Shown here one piece after another: positions 1-8,824 of a stretch of DNA of 64,000 nucleotides (within the stretch, counting starts at the first letter, position 1; each line of letters opens with the position of its first letter). A model generated the notes under the pieces. It was not told the origin of the DNA. It made no database searches and saw only the letters and a program-made list of their open reading frames with translations. Position numbers and translations under genes: made by a program. The stretch comes from Alphaproteobacteria bacterium (lineage in GTDB: Bacteria > Pseudomonadota > Alphaproteobacteria > MPNO01 > UBA2964), in the NCBI GenBank assembly GCA_012103315.1, contig WLWZ01000013.1:53797-117796 (forward strand), in the 5' to 3' direction.

Positions 1-194
1 AGCCACTTGTCTTCTTTAGATGCCTGTTTAAACGATTGTTTTCGCTTGAACCAAACGATGAGGTCTTCTTCCAGAAAACGCCACTGATTGCCGACCTTGG
101 CGCCGGGTAATCCATCATTTTCTATAAGCGTGTAAAGAGTATCCGATTTAATTTTGAGGAAATCAGCAGCTTCCGCTGCGGTCAATATGTTCAT
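1..194 (-). CDS. Helix-turn-helix (excisionase/MerR-type) DNA-binding protein, C-terminus off the window
   Basis: The reading frame opens at ATG 194-192 and stays open to the window edge, giving 64 complete codons. The start MNILTAAEAADFLKIKSDTL, then residues such as GLPGAKVGNQWRF and EEDLIVWF, fit the winged HTH_17/excisionase-type domain: a helix-turn-helix around residues 5-30 and a wing with the conserved Trp-Arg-Phe around 38-40. In this family the domain can stand alone in a small regulator or be the N-terminal module of a longer protein, for example one fused to a periplasmic-binding-like sensor. Which applies cannot be told here. It is divergent from the amidohydrolase gene at 493. 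No integrase or other phage gene is visible, so a true excisionase role is not supported. Confidence 0.7.
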   Translation of the reverse strand, partial: MNILTAAEAADFLKIKSDTLYTLIENDGLPGAKVGNQWRFLEEDLIVWFKRKQSFKQASKEDKW

Positions 195-492
195 TTTTTG
201 CGTTCGGCCTCAAACGTCTTTGTTCTAACGCTCAGTCTACGAGGCAAAACGTTAACGCTACATTAAGTATAAAACGCCCAAGCAACCCAGTTAGCAGGCG
301 CCAACGCGTTAGTGCTCGTTACTATTTGGTCGATCGGCCACGGTCGAACGCCATTATGCGTAGAGCCACAGAACACCTCAATTTTTGCACCGCCCGACTT
401 GGAAATTGACCAAAAATGAGTATGCTGGCGCAGAAAATTACCAAACGTCTGAATCCCGACTAAACAGGGCCAGACCAATCAGGGAGAGTTAA
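195..492. other. Intergenic region between divergent genes
   Basis: About 300 bases without a convincing gene. It must hold the promoters of the HTH gene (leftward) and of the amidohydrolase (rightward). The Shine-Dalgarno-like AGGGAGAG just before 493 belongs to the amidohydrolase. A 71-codon leftward frame inside it has no ribosome-binding site or recognisable domain and was not called. Confidence 0.6.
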
Positions 493-1542
493 ATGGCCAC
501 AATCGACGCCGATGCCCACGTACTGGAAACCCCGATCACCTGGGAACATATGGATGCAGACCATAAAAAGTTCGCACCGATGGTGGTCACTCAGGCAACT
601 GGCGAGCAATTGCACGGCTCTAGCGGCAATGTGATGAAAGAATTCTGGGTTGTCGATGGACGCATCCATAACAAGCAGATGAATGTGGGTTTGGACACGG
701 CGGCGGAATCCCGCGAAATGCGTGATGTTCAAGCGCGTATCGACCATATGCACGAGCTTGAGATCGATGTCCAAGTCCTCTACCCGACCCTGTTCCTGCG
801 CCCACTTACGACAAATGCGGAAGTCGATTATGCCTTGTGTAAAGGCTACAACCGCTGGCTCGCCGAGATTAACAAAGCGGCTCCTCAAGAGCTGCGCTGG
901 GTAGTTTGCCCACCCTTGCACGCGATGGATAAAGTCCGCGAAGAGCTGAAATTCGGTAAAGACAATGGTGCCTGCGGAATCTTTATCCGCGCAATGGAAA
1001 CGGACCGGCTTCCGTCAGACCCATATTTCTTCCCGCTTTATGAAATGGCAGAAGAATTCGACATGCCGATTTGCCTGCATTCCGGCATTGCTAGTTTTAC
1101 GATCCATGAGGCCTACCGCACAGACCCTGGCTTTAACCGATTTAAGCTGACCGGCGTCGGCAGCTTCCATGATCTGCTGTTTAACGATATTCCCGGGAAA
1201 TTCCCCAATGTTCGCTGGGGTTTTGTCGAACTTAGTGCGCAATGGGTTCCCTATGCGTTGAACGATCTCGAACTTCGAATAAATCGTATTGGTCGCGAGC
1301 TCTCGTCCGATCCTCTCGGCGACAATAATATGTTTATCGCCTGTCAGGTGACAGACGATTTGGATTACATCCTCGATTCTGTCGGAGACGATAATATCGT
1401 TGTTGGTACTGATTACGGGCATAGCGATACGTCGACGGAAATCGAGGCCCTGCGTAAGCTCCGCACCGACGGCAAAGTCAAAGAGAATTCCGCCGATAAG
1501 ATACTCGACGATAATGCCAAACGGCTCTATGGGCTAAGCTAA
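493..1542 (+). CDS. Amidohydrolase_2 family metal-dependent hydrolase/decarboxylase
   Basis: A 349-aa TIM-barrel enzyme of the amidohydrolase-related family (PF04909), which includes ACMSD, gamma-resorcylate decarboxylase and LigI/LigJ. The N-terminal DADAHVLE (residues 5-12) carries the first metal-binding His. CLHSG near residue 194 holds the central His, and GTDYGHSD near residue 304 holds the catalytic Asp. Full family length. The start ATG 493 has AGGGAGAG 5-12 bases upstream. The next genes are two TctC binding proteins and hyuAB, so it may act on a small carboxylate or cyclic amide taken up from outside. Hydrolysis and non-oxidative decarboxylation are both possible; the substrate is unknown. 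Confidence 0.85.
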   Translation: MATIDADAHVLETPITWEHMDADHKKFAPMVVTQATGEQLHGSSGNVMKEFWVVDGRIHNKQMNVGLDTAAESREMRDVQARIDHMHELEIDVQVLYPTLFLRPLTTNAEVDYALCKGYNRWLAEINKAAPQELRWVVCPPLHAMDKVREELKFGKDNGACGIFIRAMETDRLPSDPYFFPLYEMAEEFDMPICLHSGIASFTIHEAYRTDPGFNRFKLTGVGSFHDLLFNDIPGKFPNVRWGFVELSAQWVPYALNDLELRINRIGRELSSDPLGDNNMFIACQVTDDLDYILDSVGDDNIVVGTDYGHSDTSTEIEALRKLRTDGKVKENSADKILDDNAKRLYGLS

Positions 1543-1626
1543 CCTGCCTTGGTTTGGCCATCATTCGCTGACACGATTGTGGCTGGCATTAAGCGTAAGA
1601 GTCTGCTTATCTTGCGCTAGGAATAA

Positions 1627-1636
1627 CAAACGTTTG
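1627..1636. promoter_or_regulatory. Palindrome CAAACGTTTG upstream of the first TctC gene
   Basis: A perfect 10-bp palindrome with a central CG, 29 bases before the ATG at 1666 and just ahead of the strong ribosome-binding site ACAGGAGGT. Central-CG palindromes of this kind are typical LacI/GalR-family operators. No LacI gene is in the window, so the binding protein is unknown. Confidence 0.3.
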
Positions 1637-1665
1637 CAAAAAGAGACTTGAGACAGGAGGTATAA

Positions 1666-2709
1666 ATGAAAAAGGCATTGATAAGCGCGGTTGCAGCGAC
1701 AGCTGCCCTGGCGATTGGCGCAACAACCGGCAACGCGCAAGACGCAATGAAAACCTACAAGGATCGAACAGTAACGATCCTCGTCGGGTACGGCGCTGGT
1801 GGCACCTATGGCCAAACTTCCCTCCTGATTGCCCGGCATTTTGGCAAAACCATTCCCGGCAACCCGACTGTCATCGTACAACATATGCCCGGCGCTGGTG
1901 GCCTTAAGGCAACCAACTATGCCGCAAAGGTTATGCCAAAGAATGGTAAAAACGTCCTGATGCCTCCCGAGATGACGGTCGTCTCGCAGCTCCTGCGACC
2001 AAAGAAGATCAAATTTAATGCCAAACAATTCACATGGTTAGGCCGCGTTTTTGGAGCCAACCAGGTTATGGCAATCCGCCGGGATGCTGGTGTCGTAGGC
2101 ATCGCTGGTATGAAGAAGAAATCACTTGTCGTGGCTTCTACAGGTACTGGTTCGCCAACATTCTTGGTCCCGGCAATGATGAACGGTATTCTCAAAACAA
2201 AGTTCCGGATCGTCACAGGCTACAAGGGCTCCGCCAATTCTTCTCTTTCCGTTGAGCAGGGCGAGACATTCGGGATGTCCAACAGCTGGGTTTCCTGGAA
2301 AAAGAACCGTCCTCAGTGGTGGAACAAACCCGGCAAGAACTTCCTTATTGGTCTTGTTCAAGTTGGCTATAATAAAGAGCCCGACCTGCCTAACCTGCCC
2401 CTCTTGACGGACCTCGCAAAGAGCCCTGACGACAAAGCTGCTGCTGCGATGCTGTCAACTGCAGCCGTCATCGGTCGCGGGCTTGCTTTCCCACCAGGCG
2501 CACCTACTGGGTTAGTTAAGCCTATGCAGGATGCTTTCTGGAAAATGGTAACCAGTAGTACGTTTAAGGCAGATGCGAAGAAGCGCGGTCTGCCTGTAAC
2601 CCCGCTGAGAGGCCCGGAAATCCAGAAAATCGTCAACGATTCTTTGGGAATGGCGCCGTCAGCGGTTAAGAAAGCGCGTGCACACATTTTCGGTCGTAAA
2701 AAGAAATAG
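1666..2709 (+). CDS. TctC/Bug-family tripartite tricarboxylate transporter binding protein
   Basis: A 347-aa periplasmic solute-binding protein. The Sec signal peptide (residues 1 to about 24, ending TGNAQ) is followed by the hallmark beta strand DRTVTILVGYGAGGTYG and the PTVIVQHMPGAGG segment that forms the ligand pocket in Bug proteins. AGGAGG lies 7 bases before the ATG. It is followed by a terminator and then by a paralogue at 2790, so the two look like separate units from a tandem duplication. No TctA or TctB membrane genes lie in the window, so it is an orphan receptor that may share a distant transporter or act in sensing. The C-terminus is a Lys-rich tail (GRKKK), also seen in the other three paralogues here. 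Confidence 0.88.
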   Translation: MKKALISAVAATAALAIGATTGNAQDAMKTYKDRTVTILVGYGAGGTYGQTSLLIARHFGKTIPGNPTVIVQHMPGAGGLKATNYAAKVMPKNGKNVLMPPEMTVVSQLLRPKKIKFNAKQFTWLGRVFGANQVMAIRRDAGVVGIAGMKKKSLVVASTGTGSPTFLVPAMMNGILKTKFRIVTGYKGSANSSLSVEQGETFGMSNSWVSWKKNRPQWWNKPGKNFLIGLVQVGYNKEPDLPNLPLLTDLAKSPDDKAAAAMLSTAAVIGRGLAFPPGAPTGLVKPMQDAFWKMVTSSTFKADAKKRGLPVTPLRGPEIQKIVNDSLGMAPSAVKKARAHIFGRKKK

Positions 2710-2730
2710 CAAACCGGAAAATAAAAAAGA

Positions 2731-2756
2731 GGGCCAGGAATTTCTTGGCCCTTTTA
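2731..2756 (+). terminator. Rho-independent terminator after the first TctC gene
   Basis: Inverted repeat GGGCCA...TGGCCC with a 9-base loop, preceded by an A-run and followed by TTTTAC. It lies 22 bases after the TctC stop and separates it from its paralogue. Its sequence resembles the terminator at 3851, which suggests that gene plus terminator were duplicated together. Confidence 0.75.
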
Positions 2757-2789
2757 CCTAACGACAAGTAATTTCAACTGGAGGAAAAT

Positions 2790-3830
2790 ATGAAAAAATC
2801 ACTTTTGATTGCTACGATTGCGGGCTCAGCCGCATTCGCGATGGGCGCATCTGTTCATGCCCAAGATATTTCTAAAATCTATAAAGATCGCACCGTAACC
2901 ATCTTGGTTGGTTATGGCGCTGGCGGCACCTATGGCCGAACATCGCTACTTTTGGGTACTCATTTGGGTAAAGTGATCCCGGGTAAGCCAAACATCGTCG
3001 TTCAGCACATGCCCGGCGCCGGTGGACTGAAAGCAACGGCATATGCCTTTAATGTCATGCCAAAAAGCGGCAAAAACCTGCTAATGCCTCCAGAGATGAT
3101 TGTCGCCTCAAAGCTATTACGGCCCAAAAAGGTCAAATATGATGTCAACAAGTTCACCTGGCTTGGTCGGGTTTTCGGCCAAAACAGCACACTTGCTGTT
3201 CGCGCTGATAGTGGCGTCAAGACTTTCAATGACCTGAAGGGCAAGCAAGTCATCGTCGGTTCAAGCGGCAAGGGATCACCGACCTTCTTGATTCCCGCGA
3301 TGCTGAATGCCTTGACCGGCAGCAAGCTCAAGATCGTCACCGGCTATCGCGGTTCACGCAATATGCAGCTAGCGATGGAACAGGGCGAAGTGCAGGGTCT
3401 TGCTCTCGGCTGGACTGCCTGGGATTCCGCCAAAGGAGCTTGGTTCAAGGGCAAGAAACAATTTGCACATGCTCTCGTTCAGAGTGGTTATGGACCGCAA
3501 AAGGGTATCGAAAACGTGCCTATGGTAAGCTCATTGCTTAAGAACGATGAGGACAAAGCTGTCGCACGGATGTTGGCTTCAGCATCGGTTATCGGGCGTG
3601 GTCTCGTATTGCCGCCTGGCGCTTCCAGTTCACTCGTTACACCGCTTCGGGCCGCCTTTGCCAGGATTACGAAAGATAAGAAGTTCATCAAGGATGCCTA
3701 TAAGCGTGGTCTTCTAGTCAACCCACTTACCGGAAAACAGATCCAGAAAGTGGTTACTGATCTGACGGGTATGCCAGAACCCATCGTCAAACGGGCCCGC
3801 GGAATTATCTTTGGCAAGAAAAAGGGCTAA
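2790..3830 (+). CDS. TctC/Bug-family binding protein, paralogue of the preceding gene
   Basis: 346 aa, closely similar along its length to the protein at 1666: signal peptide ending VHAQ, then the shared strand DRTVTILVGYGAGGTYG, the HMPGAGGLKAT pocket segment, and a basic C-terminus (FGKKKG). GGAGG is 7-12 bases before the ATG. It has its own terminator at 3851. As a close duplicate it probably binds a related carboxylate or neutral organic ligand; Bug proteins bind ligands as diverse as citrate, nicotinate, aspartate and terephthalate, so none is assigned. The adjacent convergent hyuAB genes suggest a carboxylated, amide-like or hydantoin-like nutrient, by inference only. Confidence 0.88.
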   Translation: MKKSLLIATIAGSAAFAMGASVHAQDISKIYKDRTVTILVGYGAGGTYGRTSLLLGTHLGKVIPGKPNIVVQHMPGAGGLKATAYAFNVMPKSGKNLLMPPEMIVASKLLRPKKVKYDVNKFTWLGRVFGQNSTLAVRADSGVKTFNDLKGKQVIVGSSGKGSPTFLIPAMLNALTGSKLKIVTGYRGSRNMQLAMEQGEVQGLALGWTAWDSAKGAWFKGKKQFAHALVQSGYGPQKGIENVPMVSSLLKNDEDKAVARMLASASVIGRGLVLPPGASSSLVTPLRAAFARITKDKKFIKDAYKRGLLVNPLTGKQIQKVVTDLTGMPEPIVKRARGIIFGKKKG

Positions 3831-3850
3831 TCTCGCCAAACAGATATAGA

Positions 3851-3880
3851 AAAGGGCCGGGAATTTCCCGGCCCTTTTTT
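3851..3880. terminator. Strong bidirectional terminator
   Basis: The stem AAAGGGCCGGGA...TCCCGGCCCTTT has 12 paired bases around a 3-base loop and is followed by a T-run on the + strand and by one on the - strand. It separates the + strand TctC gene from the convergent hyuB gene. Confidence 0.85.
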
Positions 3881-3896
3881 GTCCAAATTTTATCGA

Positions 3897-5558
3897 TTAG
3901 ACGTCGAAGCCGTAATCCCGCTTCGCGCCTTCAGGCGTTATATAGCCTTCAGCAATATCGCGTTTTATAGAGTCCGGATCGCGCTTGGCAGGGTCGCCAA
4001 AACCGCCACCGCCTGCTTTTTCCATATAAAATCCTTCACCAGCAGTCATTTCATACTTACCAGCAGCTTCAAGTACGGTCTCGGAACCGTTATGATTGAT
4101 CTTGATGAATTTACTGGCTTGACCGTTTTTGCCACCATCAACACCACTTGCCGGGAACTTCGCGCGCTCGTAACGCCGCACCACTATGGCGTCCTGCAAC
4201 AACTCATATCGCCGCCGGAAAATAACCCCGCCGCGAAACTCACCGGCACCGCCCGAATCAGGAATGACCGACATCTCCGTCACCCGGCAGGGATATTCAG
4301 ATTCCAGAATCTCGATAGGCGTAATATGCAAGTTGGAAAGATGCGTCGCAGTCATCGAACAACCATCATGCCCATAGCCACCACCATAGGCCGATCCCAT
4401 GATTTCGTACTGCATGGTGGAATGGCCAGGACGCCCGCCGCCCTGCCATGAAATCAACAGTGAACCTGATGAGCCGGATCCTGCAATTGCCCGCGTTGGC
4501 GTGAATTTCGACATCGCATCGAGGATCACATCAACCAAACGCAGGTTGGCCTTTTGATAGGACGACACTGGCGCCGGTGGTGATGCATTGGTCACTGTAT
4601 TGGGCGCAAACTTCAGCTCTACAACGTCGCTCATGCCACCATTGTAATGCAGCTCATGCGGCCCAAGCGCGCCAACCAGACAATAGAACGTGCAGGCTTC
4701 CACCATCGCAGGGCGTAAATTCACCGGTCCTCGCGCCTGCGGTCCGCTGTTGGAGTAGTCAAAGGTCGCGTTGTCGCCATCAATCGTAATCGTCACCGCA
4801 AACTTGACCGGTGTCTCGCGATCCACACCATCATCATCCATAAAGCCTTCGGCTGACGACGTGCCATCTGGCAGCGCGGCGATTGCTTTCCGCAACTCAT
4901 CGGCAGCACCATCGAGGATCGCATTAAACGCACCGACGACTGTATCCGCCCCAAAGCGGTCAGCATTTTCCTTCATCCGCTCAACGCCCATGTTGGTCGC
5001 TGCGACCTGGGCGTGGATATCACCCCGTACGAGATCGGGATGACGGCTATTGCCAAGGATGACCCGCAAAATATCCGGGTCAGCTACACCAGCGCGATGG
5101 AACTTAATCGGGGGCAGTAGCAACCCCTCGTGATACATCTCGGTTGAATTGGCCGAGGTGCTGCCAGGATTCGTCCCGCCGATGTCCGCCTTATGAGCGA
5201 TCGATGCCGAAAACCCAACGAGCTTACCCTCGGAAAAGATTGGCGCGACAAAGCCCATATCCGATACGTGTGGCATGCCAGCTTCATAAGGATGGTTCGA
5301 CACAAACACGTCGCCATCTTCGATCTCATCCAGATCATAATTCTTGAACAGGTTTTCGATGAAGGTCCGATAGGCGATGCCGTGGAAGAACATCGGCGGC
5401 GGGATGATCAGCCGACCACGCGGATCAAGAATGACGCAGCTAAAGTCGCGTGATTCCCGAATGATTGTCGAATAACCTGAACGATAGAAATGATAGTGCA
5501 TTTCATCGACAAGGCTCGAAACCTTATTGCGGAGTATCTGTACTGTTACGGGATCCAT
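3897..5558 (-). CDS. Hydantoinase B/oxoprolinase-family protein (HyuB)
   Basis: 553 aa, full length for the HyuB family (PF02538). The start MDPVTVQILRNKV and the segment IIRESRDFSC are diagnostic. HyuB pairs with HyuA in ATP-dependent hydrolysis of 5-membered cyclic imides or lactams (N-methylhydantoin, 5-oxoproline); relatives are the subunits of acetone and acetophenone carboxylases. The gene follows hyuA with a single base between the TAA and this ATG, so translation is coupled and a heteromeric complex is expected. Substrate cannot be fixed from sequence. The gene ends facing the TctC terminator. Confidence 0.85.
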   Translation of the reverse strand: MDPVTVQILRNKVSSLVDEMHYHFYRSGYSTIIRESRDFSCVILDPRGRLIIPPPMFFHGIAYRTFIENLFKNYDLDEIEDGDVFVSNHPYEAGMPHVSDMGFVAPIFSEGKLVGFSASIAHKADIGGTNPGSTSANSTEMYHEGLLLPPIKFHRAGVADPDILRVILGNSRHPDLVRGDIHAQVAATNMGVERMKENADRFGADTVVGAFNAILDGAADELRKAIAALPDGTSSAEGFMDDDGVDRETPVKFAVTITIDGDNATFDYSNSGPQARGPVNLRPAMVEACTFYCLVGALGPHELHYNGGMSDVVELKFAPNTVTNASPPAPVSSYQKANLRLVDVILDAMSKFTPTRAIAGSGSSGSLLISWQGGGRPGHSTMQYEIMGSAYGGGYGHDGCSMTATHLSNLHITPIEILESEYPCRVTEMSVIPDSGGAGEFRGGVIFRRRYELLQDAIVVRRYERAKFPASGVDGGKNGQASKFIKINHNGSETVLEAAGKYEMTAGEGFYMEKAGGGGFGDPAKRDPDSIKRDIAEGYITPEGAKRDYGFDV

Positions 5559-5559
5559 C

Positions 5560-7653
5560 TTATCTCTCCCTGCTCAGAATGAGATTACCAAAACCATCAA
5601 TCCGGCCGACCCAGCTCTGCGGCACAACAATCGTAGAATCAAACTGCTCAACAATTGCAGGGCCATCGATCCGGGCACCGATTGGCAATTTATCCCGCTC
5701 ATAAAGCGTGGTCTCGGTTGCTTCATCGGCGGTGAAATACACCGTCCGCGTTCCCTTTACGGCGTCAGCGGGAGCCGCGCTTTCTATTACGTCGCTGACC
5801 GGAACCGGTTCATATTTTGGCACAGACACCCGCAGTCGAACGCGATAGCTGACGATTTCAACCGACCGGTCTTTAGCCGCATGGCCATGGATTTTCGCAT
5901 GATGATCATCAAAACGGTTACGGGCTGCATCCATGTCTTCGCCGGAAAGTCCATTAGAGCCACCGAGACCATCAAGCGAAACACGCAGTTCATATCCCTG
6001 GCCAGTATAACGAACATCAAGCTCGCGTTCGAACCGTGCGCCATCGGGGGCGATGCCTTCCTCTTTTAGTTCAGCAACGCCACGTGCTTCCAATTCCTGG
6101 AAGACTTCTTCGGCGTGTTCCGGAGGGACTAGTTCCATTGGGCGCAATTCAGACCGGACATAATCATGAACAATATCGGTGCACAGCAGACCCAGCGCCG
6201 AGAAGGCACCCGGCCGCGGCGGTACAAATATCCGGGTAATGCCAAGCTCTTCCGCCACGGAAGCTGCATGTACAGCGCCCGCGCCGCCAAATGGCAACAA
6301 GCAGAAATCCTGGGGATCAACACCCCGCTTGGCAGCAAAGACTTTGACCTCGTCTGCCATCCGCAAATCAACAATCCGGCGAATACCGGCGGCTGCTTCG
6401 CGAATGGTCATGCCGAGTGGCTTGGCGATCTTTTCTTCCAGTGCTTTCTCTGACGCTTCCTTATCCAGGGTCTGAGATCCACCGAGGAAATAACCAGGGT
6501 TGAGATACCCCAAAGCTATATCGGCATCCGTCACAGCAGGGTCTTCACCGCCTTTGCCATAACAGGCCGGTCCGGGGTCAGCACCCGCACTCTGCGGCCC
6601 GACACACAGGAAACCGCCACGATCAATCCAGGCAATTGATCCGCCACCGGCTGAGATCGTCGTCAGATCAAGCGCTGGAACACCCATCGGGCGACGGGCA
6701 ACGACTACTTCGGTAACCTCCAAAGGCTCACCACCTTCGATAAAGGCGATATCCGCAGACGTGCCGCCCATATCGAGCGTCACAATGCCTGTCATTGCAT
6801 CATCACCAGAAAGATAAGCACCTGCCTGAGCGCCGGCGGCAGGGCCAGAGAACAACGTGTAGACTGTCTTGCCCCCCTGTACGGCAGCGGTGAATGGCAT
6901 CACGCCACCATTGGATTGCATGAGGAAACGTTGTTGCGTGGTCACGCCGCCATCATCAAGGCCTTTATTTAGATGGCCGATATAATCAACCAAAACCGGC
7001 CCAAGATAAGCGTTCAAAAGCGTCGTTGATAGACGCGGCCATTCGCGAATTCGCGGCAAAACCTCTGACGACAGGGAAACATGAGCATCGGGAAATTCCT
7101 CTAGGATAATTTCGCGACTGCGTTCTTCATGAGCCGAATTGGCATAGGAAAACAGATAACAAATCGCAATAGAGGTCGCGCCAGACTCCATGAGGGAGCG
7201 GGCATGTTCGCGCACAACGTCTTCATTGAGCGCTGTAACCTCGGTGCCTTCCCAATCGATGCGACCGGGTATTTCACGGGTCATGCTTTGCGGTGCGAGA
7301 TGAACCGGCTTGTCATAGAAATAATCAAACGGATTACCGTCGCGCCCCTGGCTCTGGATCTCTTGGACGGCGCGATAGCCATCAGTAATCATCAAGCCAA
7401 CCTTAGCACCGCGCATTTCAAGCAATGCATTAGTCGTAATCGTTGTACCGTGAGAAAAGAACCCGATCTCATCAGGGGGCGTACCCTTGGCGACGAAATT
7501 ATTCACTCCATTGAGAACACCAATGGCAGGATTGTGGGGTGTACTGGATACCTTTTCGACCGAGAAATTCCCGGTTTCAACATCCAGCAAAACAAGATCC
7601 GTATGGGTGCCACCAACATCGACACCTAGGCGAAAGCGGGCTTCTCCACTCAT
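5560..7653 (-). CDS. Hydantoinase A/oxoprolinase-family ATPase subunit (HyuA)
   Basis: 697 aa, with the Hydant_A_N domain at about residues 1-190, the Hydantoinase_A core at about 200-490 and a C-terminal domain. The N-terminal LGVDVGGTHTD is the ASKHA-type phosphate-binding loop, and MGGTSADIAFIEGG near residue 290 is the second nucleotide-binding segment. It would supply the ATP-driven activation step for the HyuB partner directly downstream. Cytoplasmic, with no signal peptide. Family members include 5-oxoprolinase, N-methylhydantoinase and acetone/acetophenone carboxylase beta subunits. The context (binding proteins, amidohydrolase) favours nutrient catabolism. Confidence 0.87.
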   Translation of the reverse strand: MSGEARFRLGVDVGGTHTDLVLLDVETGNFSVEKVSSTPHNPAIGVLNGVNNFVAKGTPPDEIGFFSHGTTITTNALLEMRGAKVGLMITDGYRAVQEIQSQGRDGNPFDYFYDKPVHLAPQSMTREIPGRIDWEGTEVTALNEDVVREHARSLMESGATSIAICYLFSYANSAHEERSREIILEEFPDAHVSLSSEVLPRIREWPRLSTTLLNAYLGPVLVDYIGHLNKGLDDGGVTTQQRFLMQSNGGVMPFTAAVQGGKTVYTLFSGPAAGAQAGAYLSGDDAMTGIVTLDMGGTSADIAFIEGGEPLEVTEVVVARRPMGVPALDLTTISAGGGSIAWIDRGGFLCVGPQSAGADPGPACYGKGGEDPAVTDADIALGYLNPGYFLGGSQTLDKEASEKALEEKIAKPLGMTIREAAAGIRRIVDLRMADEVKVFAAKRGVDPQDFCLLPFGGAGAVHAASVAEELGITRIFVPPRPGAFSALGLLCTDIVHDYVRSELRPMELVPPEHAEEVFQELEARGVAELKEEGIAPDGARFERELDVRYTGQGYELRVSLDGLGGSNGLSGEDMDAARNRFDDHHAKIHGHAAKDRSVEIVSYRVRLRVSVPKYEPVPVSDVIESAAPADAVKGTRTVYFTADEATETTLYERDKLPIGARIDGPAIVEQFDSTIVVPQSWVGRIDGFGNLILSRER

Positions 7654-7763
7654 TTTCCGCCAAACTCCCTATCTATTTGAATTCTATATTTGAAGCTGTT
7701 TGTAGCGTAACCATATGTCGCGGTCACCCCCTGAAAACACCAGAGGATATCATAAAAGACAGC

Positions 7764-8702
7764 CTATTTTGGCGCGCGTGATGCCAGGAAAATACCAACA
7801 GCGATTAGGACAATGCCAGCGAAGTGGTAGCCCTGCAGCGTCTCCCCTAACAACAGGATCGCCAGCACAACGGTAAAGGCTGGAATAAGGTGTAGAAACT
7901 GGCTGGCACGGATCGGCCCCAGTGTTTTAATACCGTAATTCCAGGCGACCATTGAGATTGCACCAGAGAATATTCCCAGATACGCAATCGTCCAAAAGTT
8001 TTGCAGATTGAATGGCATCGGCTTGAAATAGAGGCTTTCGATCAGATACGGGCCCAATAACATCGGAATACCAAAGCCAAGCAACAAGGTGACAACGACA
8101 AGGGAGTCCATTTCCCGCGGTAGTTTTCGGATCAGCACCGCATAGAATCCCCAAGCGATATAAGCAATAAAAACAATAATATCGCCGAGGTTAAAATCGA
8201 GCTGCAATAACCGCTCAAGCGACCCTGCCGCAATCAAGACGAGGACACCCCCGAGGGACAAGGCAGCGCCTACGGCCTGACGCCCGGTGAACTGATCCCG
8301 AAACAAAACCCAAGCCAGAAAGACTATGATCACTGGCTCGACAGAATTGATAACAGCGGCATTAATCGCAATCGTGAATTGCAACGAGAGAAACAACAAC
8401 GCGTTCCCGCCAAACCATAGAAGCATCGCCAACATCGCCAGCGTCTTCCAATGTTCACGTACAAGATCGTATTGTGATCGAATTCTGGGATAGGTCATCG
8501 GCAACAAAATCAGGAACGCAAATACCAGCCTCCAGAATGATAGTGCCATAGGGGGGGCATCGTCCCGGACATAGCGTACGACGACGGTTGTCGTCGCCCA
8601 GCAGAACATCGCAAAGGAAACCGACACATAAGGGTTCAACACCAACCGCTTCCAAAGCGGCGCGCCATCTAATGGTTCTCTTTGATTTTCGGGTGGTGCC
8701 AC
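7764..8702 (-). CDS. EamA-family (DMT superfamily) transporter
   Basis: 312 aa with ten hydrophobic segments arranged as two repeats of about 5 helices, the duplicated EamA (PF00892) architecture. The protein starts at GTG 8702 with GAGGA 7-11 bases upstream; no ATG lies before the first helix. A short cytosolic N-terminus (residues 1-22) precedes helix 1. Family members export amino acids, purines or other metabolites, or import them. Nothing in the sequence fixes the substrate. It is downstream of gcrA but separated by a terminator, so probably an independent unit. Confidence 0.85.
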   Translation of the reverse strand: MAPPENQREPLDGAPLWKRLVLNPYVSVSFAMFCWATTTVVVRYVRDDAPPMALSFWRLVFAFLILLPMTYPRIRSQYDLVREHWKTLAMLAMLLWFGGNALLFLSLQFTIAINAAVINSVEPVIIVFLAWVLFRDQFTGRQAVGAALSLGGVLVLIAAGSLERLLQLDFNLGDIIVFIAYIAWGFYAVLIRKLPREMDSLVVVTLLLGFGIPMLLGPYLIESLYFKPMPFNLQNFWTIAYLGIFSGAISMVAWNYGIKTLGPIRASQFLHLIPAFTVVLAILLLGETLQGYHFAGIVLIAVGIFLASRAPK

Positions 8703-8775
8703 AGATCGTCCTCGAACGGATACGCGGAAGTGCGCCCGAAATACTTCTTCTTACTAAAGGAGTTCTGCACAAATA

Positions 8776-8803
8776 GAAACGCGGTGCTGAACACCGCCGT
8801 TTC
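8776..8803 (-). terminator. Terminator hairpin downstream of gcrA
   Basis: The arms GAAACG-CGGTG and CACCG-C-CGTTTC pair around CTGAA with one bulged base. On the minus strand the stem is followed by the T-rich CTATTTG. It lies 22 bases after the gcrA stop. Confidence 0.55.
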
Positions 8804-8824
8804 CAGAAAAGTTCATATGCCCAA

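Noticed and set aside
1..194. Prophage or integrative element at the left edge
   Set aside because: An excisionase-like HTH alone is not enough; no integrase, attachment repeats or phage genes are seen.
263..478. A 71-codon minus-strand frame between the HTH gene and the amidohydrolase
   Set aside because: No ribosome-binding site or domain, and it covers the likely promoter region.
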